Source: Hypericum androsaemum | Taxonomy: Eukaryota; Streptophyta; Magnoliopsida; Malpighiales; Hypericaceae | Direction of reading: 5' to 3' | DNA: 64,000 bases | Assembly: GCA_963995505.1 (NCBI GenBank) | Contig: OZ023190.1 | Coordinates: 4,048,516 to 4,112,515 of the forward strand | Part shown: positions 1 through 11,755 of the stretch, in pieces | Layout: each line of letters opens with the position of its first letter | Numbering within the stretch: position 1 is the first letter of the stretch | The notes under the pieces: generated by a model | What the model saw: only the letters and a program-made list of their open reading frames with translations | What the model was told of the DNA's origin: nothing | Database searches by the model: none | Position numbers and translations under genes: made by a program

Positions 1-3000
1 ATGCAGTTTGCTATGGGTTTGAATATGCCAGCAAAGACAGTCGTGTTTACAACTGTTAAAAAGTGGGACGGTGATAGTCATCGCTATGTTGGATCCGGTG
101 AGTATATTCAGGTGAGTGACAATTTAGTTCTTTTATGTATCGGGATTTCAAGCAGTGTTAACTATGCATTGATGCTTTTGGGTTTTGGCTGTGGTTAAAG
201 TTCACCATTTTGGTAACTCACAGTGCTCTTTTATCCTACAGATGAGTGGTAGGGCTGGACGCCGTGGTAAAGATGACCGAGGTATATGTATTATAATGAT
301 AGATGAACAGGTAATGATTTTTGCATTAATAACTTGCTATACCCCTACATTTTGTTCAGTATGAAAATATCAGTTCTACCTTCTAGCGTCAAGTGTCGAA
401 CTATTTTCAACTATGGAATACTGTTCCATATAAAGTGTTTTTCTTGTCACTGATGAAACTTAGTAATGCGTATCTTCAAAATTACAAAGTCGGCACTCCT
501 TTGTGCTACTGCATGAAACTTTTGTCATTCTAGGAACCAGTTTGTTGTCTTTTGCCAAATAGTAAATCAACAGTTTGACCTGTTCCACTTTCTGAATTGC
601 CACTTTTGCTTCTGCAGATGGAAATGAACACACTCAAAGATATGATTTTGGGCAAACCAGCACCTCTAGTTAGCACTTTCCGGCTTAGCTACTATTCAAT
701 TTTGAATTTAATGAGCCGAGCTGAAGGCCAGTTCACAGCTGAACATGTCATCAAAAATTCATTTCACCAGTTCCAGTATGAGAAGGTGAATCCCTTCTAC
801 TTTACCCGCAAGTTTAATGTTTAGTTGTCAGTAACTAATGGATCGACCTCTCTTCAGTCCTTGCCTGGCATTGGTGATAAAGTCTCTAAGCTAGAAGAGG
901 AAGCTGCGAGGCTTGATGCTTCAGGAGAGGTAAACAATACAAAGCAGCAGTCAGGAATGGCAATTTTGTTTTCTTCTGTAGCTTGACGTGAATTTATGGA
1001 TTTCATACAGACTGAAGTTGCCGAATACCATAAGCTAAAGCTTGATATGTCTCAGCTTGAGAAGAAGATGATGATTGAGATAACAAGACCAGAAAGAATC
1101 CTATATTATCTTTGCACTGGTCGCCTGGTATACAAAAGATTTCTTGAAATTGGCTACGGATTTCTTTGCATAAGGACAATAATTGCTGTCAAAAGTTTGC
1201 CTCTCTTTAATGTTTGGGAATTTATTTTTCAAGCCTATTTTGTATTGTCATGCAGAAATAAATTTGTCTTTACTACCCGTTCTTTTCCCATCATTTGTTT
1301 GATTTCACTTGGTCTGTCTGTCTGCCTACCCTTTTTTAGACTGCCTGTAGAAACTTTAATTTTCCCAAGCACTTCTTTTCTAGCTAAGTTTGGTATATTA
1401 CATAAGTTCAAAGCTTGGACTGTTCCTTATGAATATTAACGCTATTATGATACGGAAACACAAGTTATTATCCAGGGTTAAATATGGGGGTAATCTATAT
1501 ACAGGGTTCTGTTATAAGATCATTGCAGCTATCCAAACTTAATTTTGTATTAATGTTAATGCTTTTCAAGTGGTCATGTTTGTTCCTATTCTCCTTTGTA
1601 TTTGACGTTTTTGTGTCTAAATAATTTATCCTGATGCTCATGACATATGTGTGAGGATGTATATGCATACATACACCTCGTTGGGTTCTTGTTAATTTAC
1701 CTTTTTATCCAAAAAACAGGAGTCTCTCAGGACTTGGTCACTGACTTAAGATGTTGCCTTTTTTCTTTTTGTTTCTTTCCTTGGTTTTCTACGTGTGTTA
1801 TGTTTTGTCAACTGTTTGATGAATTAAAAACTACCTTCCTTTACCTTCTATTTAAGGCCTATTTAGTGGTCGTTGTACAAGATTCTAAAATTAGATAAGT
1901 GGTGCTTGCCATGCCATTGTTTTTTACGGTGTTTTTATTAGGGTCGGTTTTTGTCACAGATTAAGGTTAGAGAAGGTGGAACTGATTGGGGCTGGGGAGT
2001 TGTGGTCAATGTCGTGAAGAAACCTTCCGCGGCCTTAGGAACTTTACCTTCTCGTGGTGCTGGTTACGTCGTTGACACTCTACTTCATTGCTCACCTGGA
2101 TCTAGTGAGAGTGGTTCACGGCCAAGGCCATGCCCTCCTCGGCCAGGAGAAAAGGGTGAGATGCATGTGGTAAGTTGGCATATCAATGAGCCTGCATTCG
2201 AATCAGTCTGGTTGGAATGCCAAAATGAAATGAATAACTAACCAACCGTGTATATGTCTGCCCTAGGTTCCTGTTCAGCTGCCTCTGATTTCTGCTGTAA
2301 GTAAACTCAGGTTATCTGTTCCTCCCGACCTCCGGCCACTGGAAGCTAGGCAAAGTATGCTACTTGCAATACAAGAATTAGGTTCGCGGTTTCCTGAAGG
2401 TCTACCAAAGCTTAATCCTGTGAAGGTAACAATCTGACGTGATCTTTAATATTGGTTGAACTACAAGTTTGTTGGATCAAGAATGATTGAAAAGGTTGAC
2501 CCCCAAAAAGCTTCCATCACCATCACAGCCACAATATTTTCTGCGACTTGCTAGCTTATTTGTCAGAGGTGCGAAGCCCACCAACAATGTACTGTGTACT
2601 GTATAGAAACCGGAACCTCCTTACACTGCTATTCCAGACACACCTCTAGTTTCAAATGAATCTTGAACATCACCAAGTCACTTTCTGGGGTCTTCATTCT
2701 TGAAATTACAACCAGTTTAGATTGAAACTGAAGTATGGAAGATAATAGGAAAAAATAGCTGAGGACATCAGTTCTTTGTCAGTATAAGATGATGGAGTAT
2801 TAACTGGAGTAGGACGAGTTTCCTTGGGCAGAAAAATTTGTTACAAAATTGAGTAGCGATGGATGAAGAGTCGGTGTTGGAAAAAATGGGTCGGTAGAGG
2901 ATGAGACTGGGATAACGTACCGATGCTCAGTGAGCAAGATACTAGCATGGGTGATTTTGGGATTCTATGTGCTTGCGTGGTGCATGTCTGTCTGGGTGAA

Positions 3001-6000
3001 AAATGCAATAATAATACAAATTGTGGACAGTGCAAAATTAGGTCCGTGTCCAATGTTTCTTTATTTCCACTGCATTCATGACATTAATTTTCAGGACATG
3101 AAAATCGAGGATCCTGAAATTGTGGAGCTGGTTGGTCAGATCGAGGAATTAGAAAGGAAGCTGCATGCTCACCCTATGCACAAGGTTTGTTGATCCATCA
3201 ATAATTAGGAATTTGGCACTGTGTTTAGCAGTGAACTTTTGAAAAGTATCACTATGACTGCATTATATTGTTATCTGCTTAACTTGCTGAACTTTTTGTT
3301 TGCAGTCTCAAAACATTAATCAAATTAAGAGTTTTCAAAGGAAAGCTGAAGTGAACCATGAAATTCAGCTTCTTAAGAGTAAAATGCGGGATTCTCAGGT
3401 ATTTTCTTTGCTGAGCATCCATAGGTACTCTAGCAAAATAGGATTAGGCTGAAATATATAGGCAAATATTGTCACCCTATTTCTGTCTCTCTCTTCTCTC
3501 TCATAAGAAGGGATAAAATTTGTGAATGTTGTGAAGTGTGGGATCATTTAATGAACTTTTTTGATCCTCAATGCACCGAACTCTCCACCAATATATGGTC
3601 TCAGTTCTCAAGTTTAGTGCATGGTTCAATTGTTATAGGCTTTTGATATACCATGTATTGTTCTCAAATCATACATACATATAACATATTTCTCTGGCCT
3701 TCATACTATGTCTACTATATTCTTTTTATTAAAAGACCATTTTGTTTTCAGTTTATCTACTTGTTGGCTACATAACAAGCGCAATACTTGAAAAATGGAG
3801 AATCTATTTCAGTTGCTAATGATTTGTTCTTTGGCATAACTGATTTTGCAAGTCTTTTTTAATCTAAAGTGATTTCCTTACCAGTACTTAAGTAGTTTTA
3901 CATTTTCATTTCTCCTATTTGTGTGTCTTTTGTATGTATAGTTTTATAAAAAAATTATGCTCTGTATATCCCAGCTTCAAAAGTTCCACGATGAACTTAA
4001 GAATCGCTCAAGGGTCTTGAAAAGGCTTGGTCATATAGATGCTGATGGTGTTGTTCAGCTAAAGGGCAGGGCTGCTTGCCTGATAGACACAGGAGATGAG
4101 CTGCTTGTTACTGAACTGATGTTCAACGGTAAATTGATGGCTCTTTGTTTCTATTTGACGTGATGCTTGCCTGACGCTGGGTTTCCCAACATTACCTGGT
4201 GGGTTAGATCTAAACAAAGTTTGTAAGCGAACTGATGGGGCATCATTTCTTGGTGATCACGAGTGTTTTTCTCATGATTGAAATCATTGACTTATTTTGT
4301 TTGGACATAGATCAGGGTTTTAGTTTATATAGGAGAAAAGAGGTGCAATTCTACCTACTTTTAGTTACTATTTTTAAAGGTCTCAGTTGTATGCTGAATG
4401 AAAGGTAGCAGTGATTGATAGTACTGGGTAATTTGGGATTCTTATTTTCTGATTCCTTTAACTAGGTACCTTCAACGAACTTGACCCTCACCAAGTGGCC
4501 GCTTTGGCAAGTTGTTTCATCCCAGTAGATAAATCGAATGAGCAAATACGTTTAAGAACTGAGCTTGCCAGACCACTGCAACAACTACAAGAGAGCGCAA
4601 GAAAAATAGCGGAGGTATATTGATCTCGTTTTCATCTTGCTTTTCTAGTTACCAATTAACATTATCTTAGAGATTTATTTCCATGACTGCAGATACAATA
4701 TGAGTGCAAATTAGACATAAATGTCGAGGAGTTCGTAGAGTCAACTGTCCGGCCTTTCTTGATGGATGTGATCTACAGTTGGTCGAAGGTTAGTATTTTG
4801 TCAATGGATTCATGTGTGGTCGGTAGACATTTATCTTGTTCTCAACAGCTTACAACTCATCTAATCAATTGCTTGAGTTATGTGATGCCTAAGAATGTTG
4901 AGATGGCTTTCGTGGCTTGTTCTTTACTTTGCTGTTTTTCAGCACCGTCACCCCCTTCATCTATATTATGTGGCTGTGATGTTTGCCTTTGACAATCCTA
5001 GAAAAAGCATCACACACACACACATATCCAACAAACATGCTTTACATCAGTTGAATAATTGAACAGTTAATATAGCGAGTTCAACAAATTGAGTAATTGA
5101 CTAATGGAAAAGTACACTTTGTTGCTCTAATCTTTATTAAGAGATTAGAGATGGTCCTTGCCGATGCCCATATAGTGAGTTCAACAAATGGGTTGTTGTA
5201 TCATATCTCGGACTTCTTTTCCTTGCTGACGTTCCTTCGCCATTAAACTTAAATGTTAAGCTATACAAACCCAAACCTCTCTTTTGTGTGTCGCGTACCT
5301 GATAGAACTGATTAGATAATTGAAACATGATCATTCATGTGTGTAGATGTTGGCTTTTTTAAAATTGCTTTTAAGCGAGGGAACAGCTTGCAAGTTTTTG
5401 TTATGTTCGTAATCATGTGGAGTACCAAGATGTATAGATGGGTTCCTTGAATGGAAGCCTGTAATGTCTTTATTGCCAGCATTTTTGTCTTATCTGTTCC
5501 TTGATTTAGCTCCAATCCATCTGTTTGGCTGCTTCAGGGCGCAACTTTTGCAGAAGTGATACAAATGACCGATATCTTTGAAGGTAGTATTATCAGAAGT
5601 GCCAGAAGACTAGATGAATTTCTTAATCAGGTATATTATTAAGCCGTGTAGTTTGTTTGATGTATGGTAGTGCAACCGTCATTTTTGTATCATTATGAAG
5701 ACGGGTATGACATATAAACAAAAAAGAGTTTGCTTCTATCAAAAGTTTCCAGAAATTGAGCTCTTGGGGACCATCTCCAACCATCCCATAGACTAAACTT
5801 CAAGCATGTAATGAGTTTTGATGTATTATGCCATCTGTTAATTTCAAAACTGACGTAATTATCTTTTTGTGGCGTTGCTCTATGGCATTGACACAGAATG
5901 GCTAACGAAATTAGAATATATCTGATACAGTTTCACGATCCTGTTATAGTTGAGCCCTCTGCGAATTAAGCTCTTGATAGTTTCTGCAAGAGTCCCACAG

Positions 6001-6209
6001 TTATAGGCTAGGGGCATTATTCTTTTATTCTTTCGTTTTGACTAGTTTGGAGTGTTGTCGCGTATCACTTTTGACATTGAATTTTGATCTTTATCCAGTT
6101 GCGTGCTGCTGCTGAAGCTGTTGGGGAAGCGAATTTGGAGAAGAAGTTTGCAGCTGCCTGTGAAAGCCTTCGGCGAGGTATCATGTTTGCTAATTCTCTT
6201 TATCTGTGA
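1..6209 (+). CDS. HEN2: HEN2-type nuclear DExH-box RNA helicase, 3' part
   Basis: Family role: Ski2/MTR4-like 3'-5' RNA helicase that feeds nuclear RNAs to the exosome. Fourteen exons are readable: 1-111, 242-310, 618-785, 858-929, 1011-1127, 1960-2169, 2267-2425, 3095-3184, 3306-3398, 3975-4128, 4466-4614, 4693-4788, 5538-5630, 6099-6209. All junctions are GT-AG and in phase. The first two exons carry the end of the helicase core ([14 protein letters not shown]; then [11 protein letters not shown], motif VI). Later exons carry the arch/KOW-like part ([16 protein letters not shown]) and the C-terminal DSHCT domain ([28 protein letters not shown]), ending in [13 protein letters not shown]. Sequence details such as [10 protein letters not shown] and [17 protein letters not shown] fit HEN2 better than MTR4. 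The N-terminal half, with motifs I-III, lies upstream of the window. No break is seen in the visible part. Confidence 0.93.
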
Positions 6210-6357
6210 GTTAAATTTTGGCAGGATTTCGTATACAGATGCGGTGCCAGCCAATAGCTTGGCATTCAGAGCATCCATAGGAAGCATTTCTCTTGTAGCT
6301 AATCTTCGTAGCCGACAGAGACGAACTAGATCTAGGCTGACACTATAGGTTGTACCT

Positions 6358-6548
6358 CCCCTCGGTGGAGTTTTGATCAACTGCAGATTTCTGTCTTTAT
6401 GTATAATGATTATGAGTTGCAGCAGTTTACTGATTCGCATGAATGATAGACCGTAAATGAGCCTAAAGCAAGAACTCAATTTTATGTGCCTCCCTTCAAC
6501 TTCGAAGCCCGTCGATGTCGCCATTGAACAACTCAACTTGCAAGGTTG
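6358..6548 (+). repeat. HEN2 3' flank block, copy 1
   Basis: Begins with CCCTCGGTGGAGTTTTGATC about 150 bp past the HEN2 stop and ends near CCATTGAACAACTCAACTTG. The same text recurs in direct orientation at about 7822-8091, where it has extra insertions (a TC microsatellite and about 40 bp more). The copies bracket the P450 scrap and the first small acidic-tail gene. Copy 1 probably overlaps the HEN2 3' UTR, which is inferred from position. Confidence 0.8.
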
Positions 6549-6760
6549 CAGAAAGCTAGCATGTCGACGTTTAACGTTACACGAAATGAACTGCGCAATG
6601 CGCGGATCTGCAATCTAGTCGCAAAAAAATGAAATGTCACTATGACTAAATAATTCGCCAAACGTTCACGGTGGATGTTTTTGCAGTACATTATGGGATC
6701 TGGTTTTTTAATTATCAAGTAGCAATTTCTCTCAATACAACAGTTGAATAGTTGGCAATG

Positions 6761-6876
6761 TGCACCGAAGGTCACGTACCTGAAGTCCACATTTGCACCG
6801 GCACCGGTCTCCGTCTCACATTCTTCCTCCAAGAACCTCTCTGGCCGGAATATTTCTGGCTCCTTCCAAGTTCTAT
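6761..6876 (-). pseudogene. Cytochrome P450 fragment, CYP73/C4H-like
   Basis: On the minus strand this stretch reads WKEPEIFRPERFLEEE, then an acidic and glycine-rich insert, then VDFRYVTFGA. This is the PERF region and the approach to the heme loop of a plant P450. The spacing and the Gly-Ala insert before VDFR resemble class II cinnamate 4-hydroxylase (CYP73A). The sequence stops matching exactly before the heme-binding FGxGxRxCxG motif, so the cysteine ligand is absent. No other P450 exon is visible nearby. It is about 39 codons, a relic without function as a P450. The CYP73 assignment is from memory of the family. Confidence 0.6.
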
Positions 6877-7247
6877 TCGATATTACCAAATAACCATATA
6901 ATAGGATAATAAATGTCACTGCTAATTAATATGTACAAATATTAGTGTTGTTATTACTAATTAGCAAACAAACTTGGTTGGCATATGGTAAATAAATCTT
7001 CTTAGCATATAATACCAGAAAGAAAGAAGGCTGGCAGACCAGAGTTCATCAACTAGATTTCATTTCACAACCTGTGTAACCATCAAGATTGGATAGAATC
7101 CTCAACATAATTTTCCATACTCACAATTTATCTATATTGGATTTTTATCAAGCTATATCCAGTACATTATTAATTCACCCTAAAATTCTTTGGAACACGT
7201 CAATGAAGCTACTTACTTGAGCAACACTTTTATTTTGTCTCCATACT

Positions 7248-7568
7248 CTAGGCCTTCCTGTAATCATCCTCTTCCTCCTCGTCCTCATCGTCATCGTCGT
7301 CATCCTCGTCGTCATCGTCCTCGTCGTCATCGTCCTCGTCCTCCTCCTCGTCCCCGTCGTCGGATTCATAGACCATGGTAAACGAGCCATAGCAGGCTTG
7401 TTTAATCAAGTTGCGATCCTCCCGCGAGCAGGATTCGGAGAAGCGCACGGTTGTCAACTCCCCAAAGTCTTGCTTGTAGTAGCTGAGGGAGTCGAAAGAG
7501 GACACTTCGATGGTGACATACTTGATTCCACCTTTTCTCTCGCTAGTTATTACCTTAGGAAGGACCAT
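7248..7568 (-). CDS. Small protein with long Asp/Glu tail (family unit 1)
   Basis: I do not recognise a named family. It is a single-exon frame of 106 residues. Residues 1-70 form a compact, possibly beta-rich core containing PKVIT, IEVSSF, LTTVRFSESCSRE and YESD. Residues about 71-100 are almost pure Asp/Glu, encoded by GAT/GAC/GAG repeats. The core is clearly related to the protein at 45.1-45.5 kb: both have KVI, IEVSS(F/Y), LTxVRxSxSC, R-x-x-I-x-x-x-C and YESD in the same order. No signal peptide or membrane segment is visible. A minus-strand TATA (CTATATATAC) lies about 95 bp upstream. Acidic tails of this kind occur on proteins that bind histones or other basic partners, but here that is speculation. 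The start is a true ATG in a position shared with the relatives. Confidence 0.6.
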   Translation of the reverse strand: MVLPKVITSERKGGIKYVTIEVSSFDSLSYYKQDFGELTTVRFSESCSREDRNLIKQACYGSFTMVYESDDGDEEEDEDDDDEDDDDEDDDDDDEDEEEEDDYRKA

Positions 7569-7660
7569 GATGGTTCGTAATATGTAGCGATTTGAGTTGA
7601 TTAATGCCTAGTATGGGGTTTCTAGCGATTTACAAGGTACAGGTCCAAAGCAATGGAACT

Positions 7661-7670
7661 GTATATATAG
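7661..7670 (-). promoter_or_regulatory. TATA box of unit-1 acidic-tail gene
   Basis: GTATATATAG on the plus strand, read as CTATATATAC on the minus strand, about 95 bp before the ATG at 7568. The surrounding text 'gaactgtatatatagagaga' recurs at about 26.1 kb before the unit-3 gene, and in a mutated form (TATATGTAG) at about 11.79 kb, where the unit-2 gene is missing. Confidence 0.55.
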
Positions 7671-7821
7671 AGAGACAAGGGTGGTGTGTCTTAAGGAGGG
7701 ATTGTGTTAAGTAATAAAGAATTACGTGAACATGCACGTACCTCATAACTCATTCCAGTACACATCACATCATGGAAATTAAAACTCTTATTATGGGTTG
7801 GATAAGTAAGTAGAACTCTTG

Positions 7822-8091
7822 CCCTCGGTGGAGTTTTGATCAACTGCAGATTTCTATTTTTGTGTATAATGATTATGAGTTGCTTGGTTCTGTATCACTC
7901 TCTCTCTCTCTCTAAAATTAGGAGTACTAGAGTTGGATTCGCATGAATGATAGACCGTCAATGAGCCTAGAGCAAGAACTCGACTTTTTGTGCCTCCCTT
8001 TAACTTCGAAGCCTCGAGGTTGTGATGTTCTCTGCATCAAATTATGACTCCGTCGATGTCGCCATTGAACAACTCAACTTGCCAGGTTGTC
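7822..8091 (+). repeat. HEN2 3' flank block, copy 2
   Basis: Direct repeat of 6358-6548, with an inserted (TC)n microsatellite near 7895-7912 and an extra segment near 8025-8050. Because it holds text that directly follows HEN2 at copy 1, it marks one end of the inserted or duplicated block that contains the small acidic-tail gene. Confidence 0.75.
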
Positions 8092-9410
8092 GAAAATTTG
8101 ATTCGTATACGAATTGATTCATACAAATAGGAATTCGTATTCTAGTTTGTCATTGAAAAAATCGAATACGAATTATAATTTTGATAATTCGAATTAGCCC
8201 GAATTCGAATAGTCATCACCCCTGATCCCAATGATAAAATGGATTTTTCGAAAGGAAATATATCCCAATGACATTAATGAATAAGAAACCAATGGGAATA
8301 AGAAACTATCGAAGGTCAACGTCGATATTGATTAACCCCTTTGATTAGATATAAGGTTGCCAATGATATAGTACTCTCAAACAAATCTCATCAAAATAAT
8401 TTTTGCACGGACTTACACTTCATCAAAGTGTGATAAATTTTCAATGGGTTGATAAATTTTTAATACTTGTAAACAATTCACCACACTCGAATAAAAACAA
8501 CTTTTACAATAAAAACAAGTTGAGGGAGTTGGGTTTTTCTTTTAGCTTGCTGAGACATTTAATTCAATTATAACTAAAAAAACCCGATAATGAGATTCCC
8601 ATCATTTATCCAGCTGTCCTAGGCAGAAGCAAATACATGCACCTACTTAAAATTGATCCTATGATCACTAAATTTTTTAAGTTTATTTTGATTATATAAA
8701 AATTGGATATAATCTTCAAATAATGTAGTGTAGTGATGAAAAACCTGACAATAAAAGTTTCGCTTAAGTAATGTTTTGTTACCTATAAATTGTTCTATGT
8801 ATGAATTAAAACCTGGAATTTCGTAAATTTATTTACGCTAGGTGATATCCGGACAACTGCCCTTTGGTAACATGCAGCTAATTTTGTCGTGTAATGATGA
8901 AAAACCTGACAATAGAAGTTCGGCTTCGAGTAATGTTTTGTCAACTAAAAATTGTTTTCTATATGAATTAAAACCCGGAACTCCGTGTATTTATTTACGC
9001 CAGGTTGGCATATAGTAAATAAATCTTCTTATCATATAATACATGAAAGAAAGAAGGATGAAAACTAGCAGAGTTCATCAACCAATTGGCTGATTGGGTC
9101 TGTAAATCCACTAGATTAGGTTCTTTTTAGAGACTGATTTTTTATTCTTCCTGTGGATTTGGATAATTTTTTGTATGCTATTTTCCGACCTAATTTTTAA
9201 TGAAATATGTTTGTTTTCTAAAAAAAAAAACCAACCAAATGGCTAAATGTTTTATTGTCATTTCACAACCATCAAGATTTGACAGTACCTCCGACATAAT
9301 TTTCCATACTCACAATTTTTTTATATTGAATTTTTATTAATCGGTATCATATTACTGATTATGTTGTAATCACCATAAAATTATTCAAAATACATTAAAA
9401 AGTTACTTTT

Positions 9411-9631
9411 TTTGAACCCAATCACAAACTTTATTAGAAAAGAGTGAAAAGTGAACATCCGTTCCCGATACCCAAGAATATAGCTCATACTCGAACTAGC
9501 CTACAAACGGGTAGTGGAGAGTACAGCCTCATAAGAACAGAGACAAAGAGCACTTGCGTTTGCCAAACCTGACAGGAAAATAACACAAGAAAACTAAAGG
9601 CCAACAACCTGACCAGAAATTAAGCATACAG
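9411..9631 (-). other. Possible 3' end of a retroposon, unclassified
   Basis: A T-run followed by moderately GC-richer text that is not shared with units 1 or 3 interrupts the unit-2 homology exactly at 'aaaaagttac'. On the minus strand it would end in an A-run, as LINE 3' ends do. No reverse-transcriptase frame and no clear target duplication are visible, so the class is open. Confidence 0.25.
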
Positions 9632-9643
9632 CATCTACCCCTT

Positions 9644-9749
9644 TTTTTTTGAAAGTAAATTATTACACCATAATATTACCAAGGTTTGAACTTTAGACCT
9701 CTTAGATATTTACAACGCCTTGTGCTATTGGACTACAAGTCCTTTAGCA
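9644..9749 (-). mobile_element. tRNA-derived SINE, copy 1
   Basis: On the minus strand it reads a tRNA-like head (box-A-like near AGTCCAATAGCACAAGGCG, box-B-like GTTCAAACC), a short tail with GGTGTAATAATTTACTTTC, and an A-run. It is flanked by a 12-bp target duplication CATCTACCCCTT at 9632-9643 and 9750-9761. Related copies lie at 29073-29193 and 33314-33403, and possibly at 60494-60590. Confidence 0.75.
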
Positions 9750-10145
9750 CATCTACCCCTTCTTGAGTAAGCGTTCAGAAAAACTTTTTTGCTATAGACC
9801 ACTAGCTAGTCTTCATGGTAGTACTCATCATAATAATGTCACATTAAGGCATAAAAACTTTATCCATTTATTTACATAGACACTTTGCATCAAGTCGTAA
9901 GTAAATTGCTTAAGATTTATCAAGAAGTCTCGAGTTTAAATCACTGAAAATGTATTAATGTTAAATACTTGTTCCACACCTTTCAAAAGTCATACCTCAC
10001 TCGAAGTTGAATTAATAGGCTCATTGAGAGTTCAAATACCGAGTAATATTATAACAAATTCATGTAACAACCAATTTTATGAGCGACAGTTGCATCATGA
10101 AATTAAAACAACTGGTAAAATAAGAGCGTATAAGTAGTATTCTAA

Positions 10146-11445
10146 TGATGAACATATCGAGATCCCTCAAAATAAACCGATATTCATGGCTCACTAATTT
10201 GTAGTAAGAAAGCAGAAAATACAGAGCCGGATCCAAGGAGGAATGAATAGTCAATTAATCTAACAATTAAAACAAAAGTAAAAAGGGGAGGGTTTTGTGA
10301 GATTATAGATCAAACAAAATCAACAAACATAAAGGAAAGATGTAGGAGTAAAAATTAATGAGAAGAAGTGGTAGATTTGAGATCGGAGCACCATGATAGG
10401 TTGGTTGATCACTGGATCACAAAAGATAACATAATACATGTAGCAAGTAGGTGTAAATCTTCCGCAACCGCAAAGAGACCACAAACATCCAACAATCAAC
10501 TAGCCAAACGACCGCCTAACTAGTTGTTTATCACCTAGTAGATAGAATATCAACCAATTTTTATTCTATAAGATAATAGCATTAAGAACATATGTTCCTA
10601 CTCCTAGCGATTATACTCAAAACCTTGGTATCTACAAACTAGCCTTACTTATTCCTAGTTAATAGTTTGGTAACGATCGTTCCTCGCTGAATTAACCTTG
10701 CTCCTAGTTCAATTCCTAACTGTAACTGCTAATCAAGAATCAAAGGTAAATCTGTTCAAGAATAAATTTACAAACGCAAACCATTCAAGAACAATAATAA
10801 GCACAAGAAAATAAGTAAATACTACTGAGATAGATTAATAAAATAAGATCCTCACAACCAAATCCTTAGGTCTCCTCCCTCGAATCAGCCTAGAGGATTA
10901 ATTCCTCATAGTCTTGACAAAGGCAAAAATAAGGTATATGTTCTCTGGAATGAAAAGTTTCTCTAAAATGAGTCTGGAGGGTTATATATAAGTCCTCCTA
11001 ATTGTAAAAATCTAGGGAAGTCATTTAGAGTGTCCTTAGCAATGCAGAAACCAAATTTCTAATTTTATCCCGAATATTCGTCAATAAAATCTGCCAGATC
11101 AATCTTCAGTGTTTTGGTCTTAACTTCCTCTTATGATCTCTGATTTAGACGCTCTTTATATGCACGGAAAGAGGAAAGAAAGATATTCAATTGTCTATGA
11201 AATATGCGTCCTCTAATTCGGCTCCCAAGTTGACCAAAATGCCCTTGCAATTCAGCTGTCCCTGCTGGACTCTTTCTTCAAGTATAATTCTTTCCAAATT
11301 TGCTTCCTTTTCCTACAATTTAGCACAAAGAACTCATTAGTCACCAAAAACTCAAATGTTTACTAAAATGATACTAAACTAAAGACAAACGTACAAAAAT
11401 GACTCGAAATCCTATGCGTTTAATGCGTATTTTAGACACACATCA
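10146..11445 (-). mobile_element. Solo LTR of a Ty3/gypsy-like element
   Basis: A 1300-bp segment begins TGATGAACAT and ends ACACACATCA, giving TG...CA with short inverted ends TGATG/CATCA. It is flanked by TCTAA (10141-10145) and TCCAA (11446-11450), a 5-bp target duplication with one mismatch. It splits text that is continuous in the tandem unit ('aagtagtat...tccaacaac'). On the minus strand a TATA-like TTATATATAA lies near 10986, which suggests minus-strand transcription polarity. There is no internal domain and no second LTR, so it looks like a product of LTR-LTR recombination. Confidence 0.65.
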
Positions 11446-11446
11446 T

Positions 11447-11613
11447 CCAACAACACTTTTCCTTTCTGAAAGGAAGTCAAAGGAAATAAGAAACCCCGTG
11501 GTCATTGTCATCATAATTAAAACAACTGGTAAAATAGGAGCCTAGAAGTAGTAGCCCAACAACATTTTTTCTTTCTGAAAGGAAGTCAAAGGAAATAAGA
11601 AATCTTTATGGTT
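11447..11613 (+). repeat. Short tandem duplication, period about 110 bp
   Basis: The text CCAACAACA...TTTCTGAAAGGAAGTCAAAGG begins at 11447 and again at 11557, after an intervening segment with 'aaaacaactggtaaaatagg' that is itself shared with 10100-10130. It lies in the gene-less middle of unit 2. Confidence 0.7.
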
Positions 11614-11693
11614 ACTATCGATATTGTTTTTCCCCTTTTGATACGATTTACCATGTGCCCCTTTATGGCTATGATGATCACATCAAGTCTTTT

Positions 11694-11755
11694 GGTTCAT
11701 CAACAAGTAGTCAAGATCAAAGGGCTTCATCTCCTCCTTCACAAGGTAATGCACG
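11694..11755 (+). pseudogene. Exon fragment related to the Ser/His-rich gene at 33.4-35.3 kb
   Basis: AGTCTTTTGGTTCATCAACA onward aligns for about 70 bp with 34824-34895, the part encoding SFSSSSSSQNQSASSPPPQ and NAR. By eye about five of six bases agree. The fragment reads FGSSTSSQDQRASSPPSQGN-A-R and then a stop. It is too short to act as a gene. The neighbouring piece of the same exon is found at 27375-27416, so both look like scraps of one duplicated or captured copy. Confidence 0.6.

Larger units (their letters stand above)
6960..8845. repeat. Local tandem unit 1 (carries small acidic-tail gene)
   Basis: First of three diverged units. Its parts, left to right: a 3'-flank block (6975-7245, with 'aataaatcttcttagcatataata' and 'cataattttccatactcacaa'-type text), the gene (7248-7568), a TATA region (about 7661), an AT-rich block (8045-8350) and a second block (8530-8840) with 'ATTTATCCAGCTGTCC'. 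All parts recur in order in units 2 and 3. An imperfect copy of 8719-8840 follows at about 8890-9005. The interval 7569-8845 contains no other gene. Confidence 0.7.

Noticed and set aside
996..1898. Frames in HEN2 introns, including a hydrophobic one
   Set aside because: They start in exon 1011-1127 or lie wholly in the intron. The hydrophobic part is T-rich intron sequence.
7175..7390. Arg/Thr-rich and Arg/Pro-rich frames overlapping the 7.2-kb gene on both strands
   Set aside because: They are out-of-frame or antisense readings of the GAT/GAC/GAG repeat that encodes the acidic tail.
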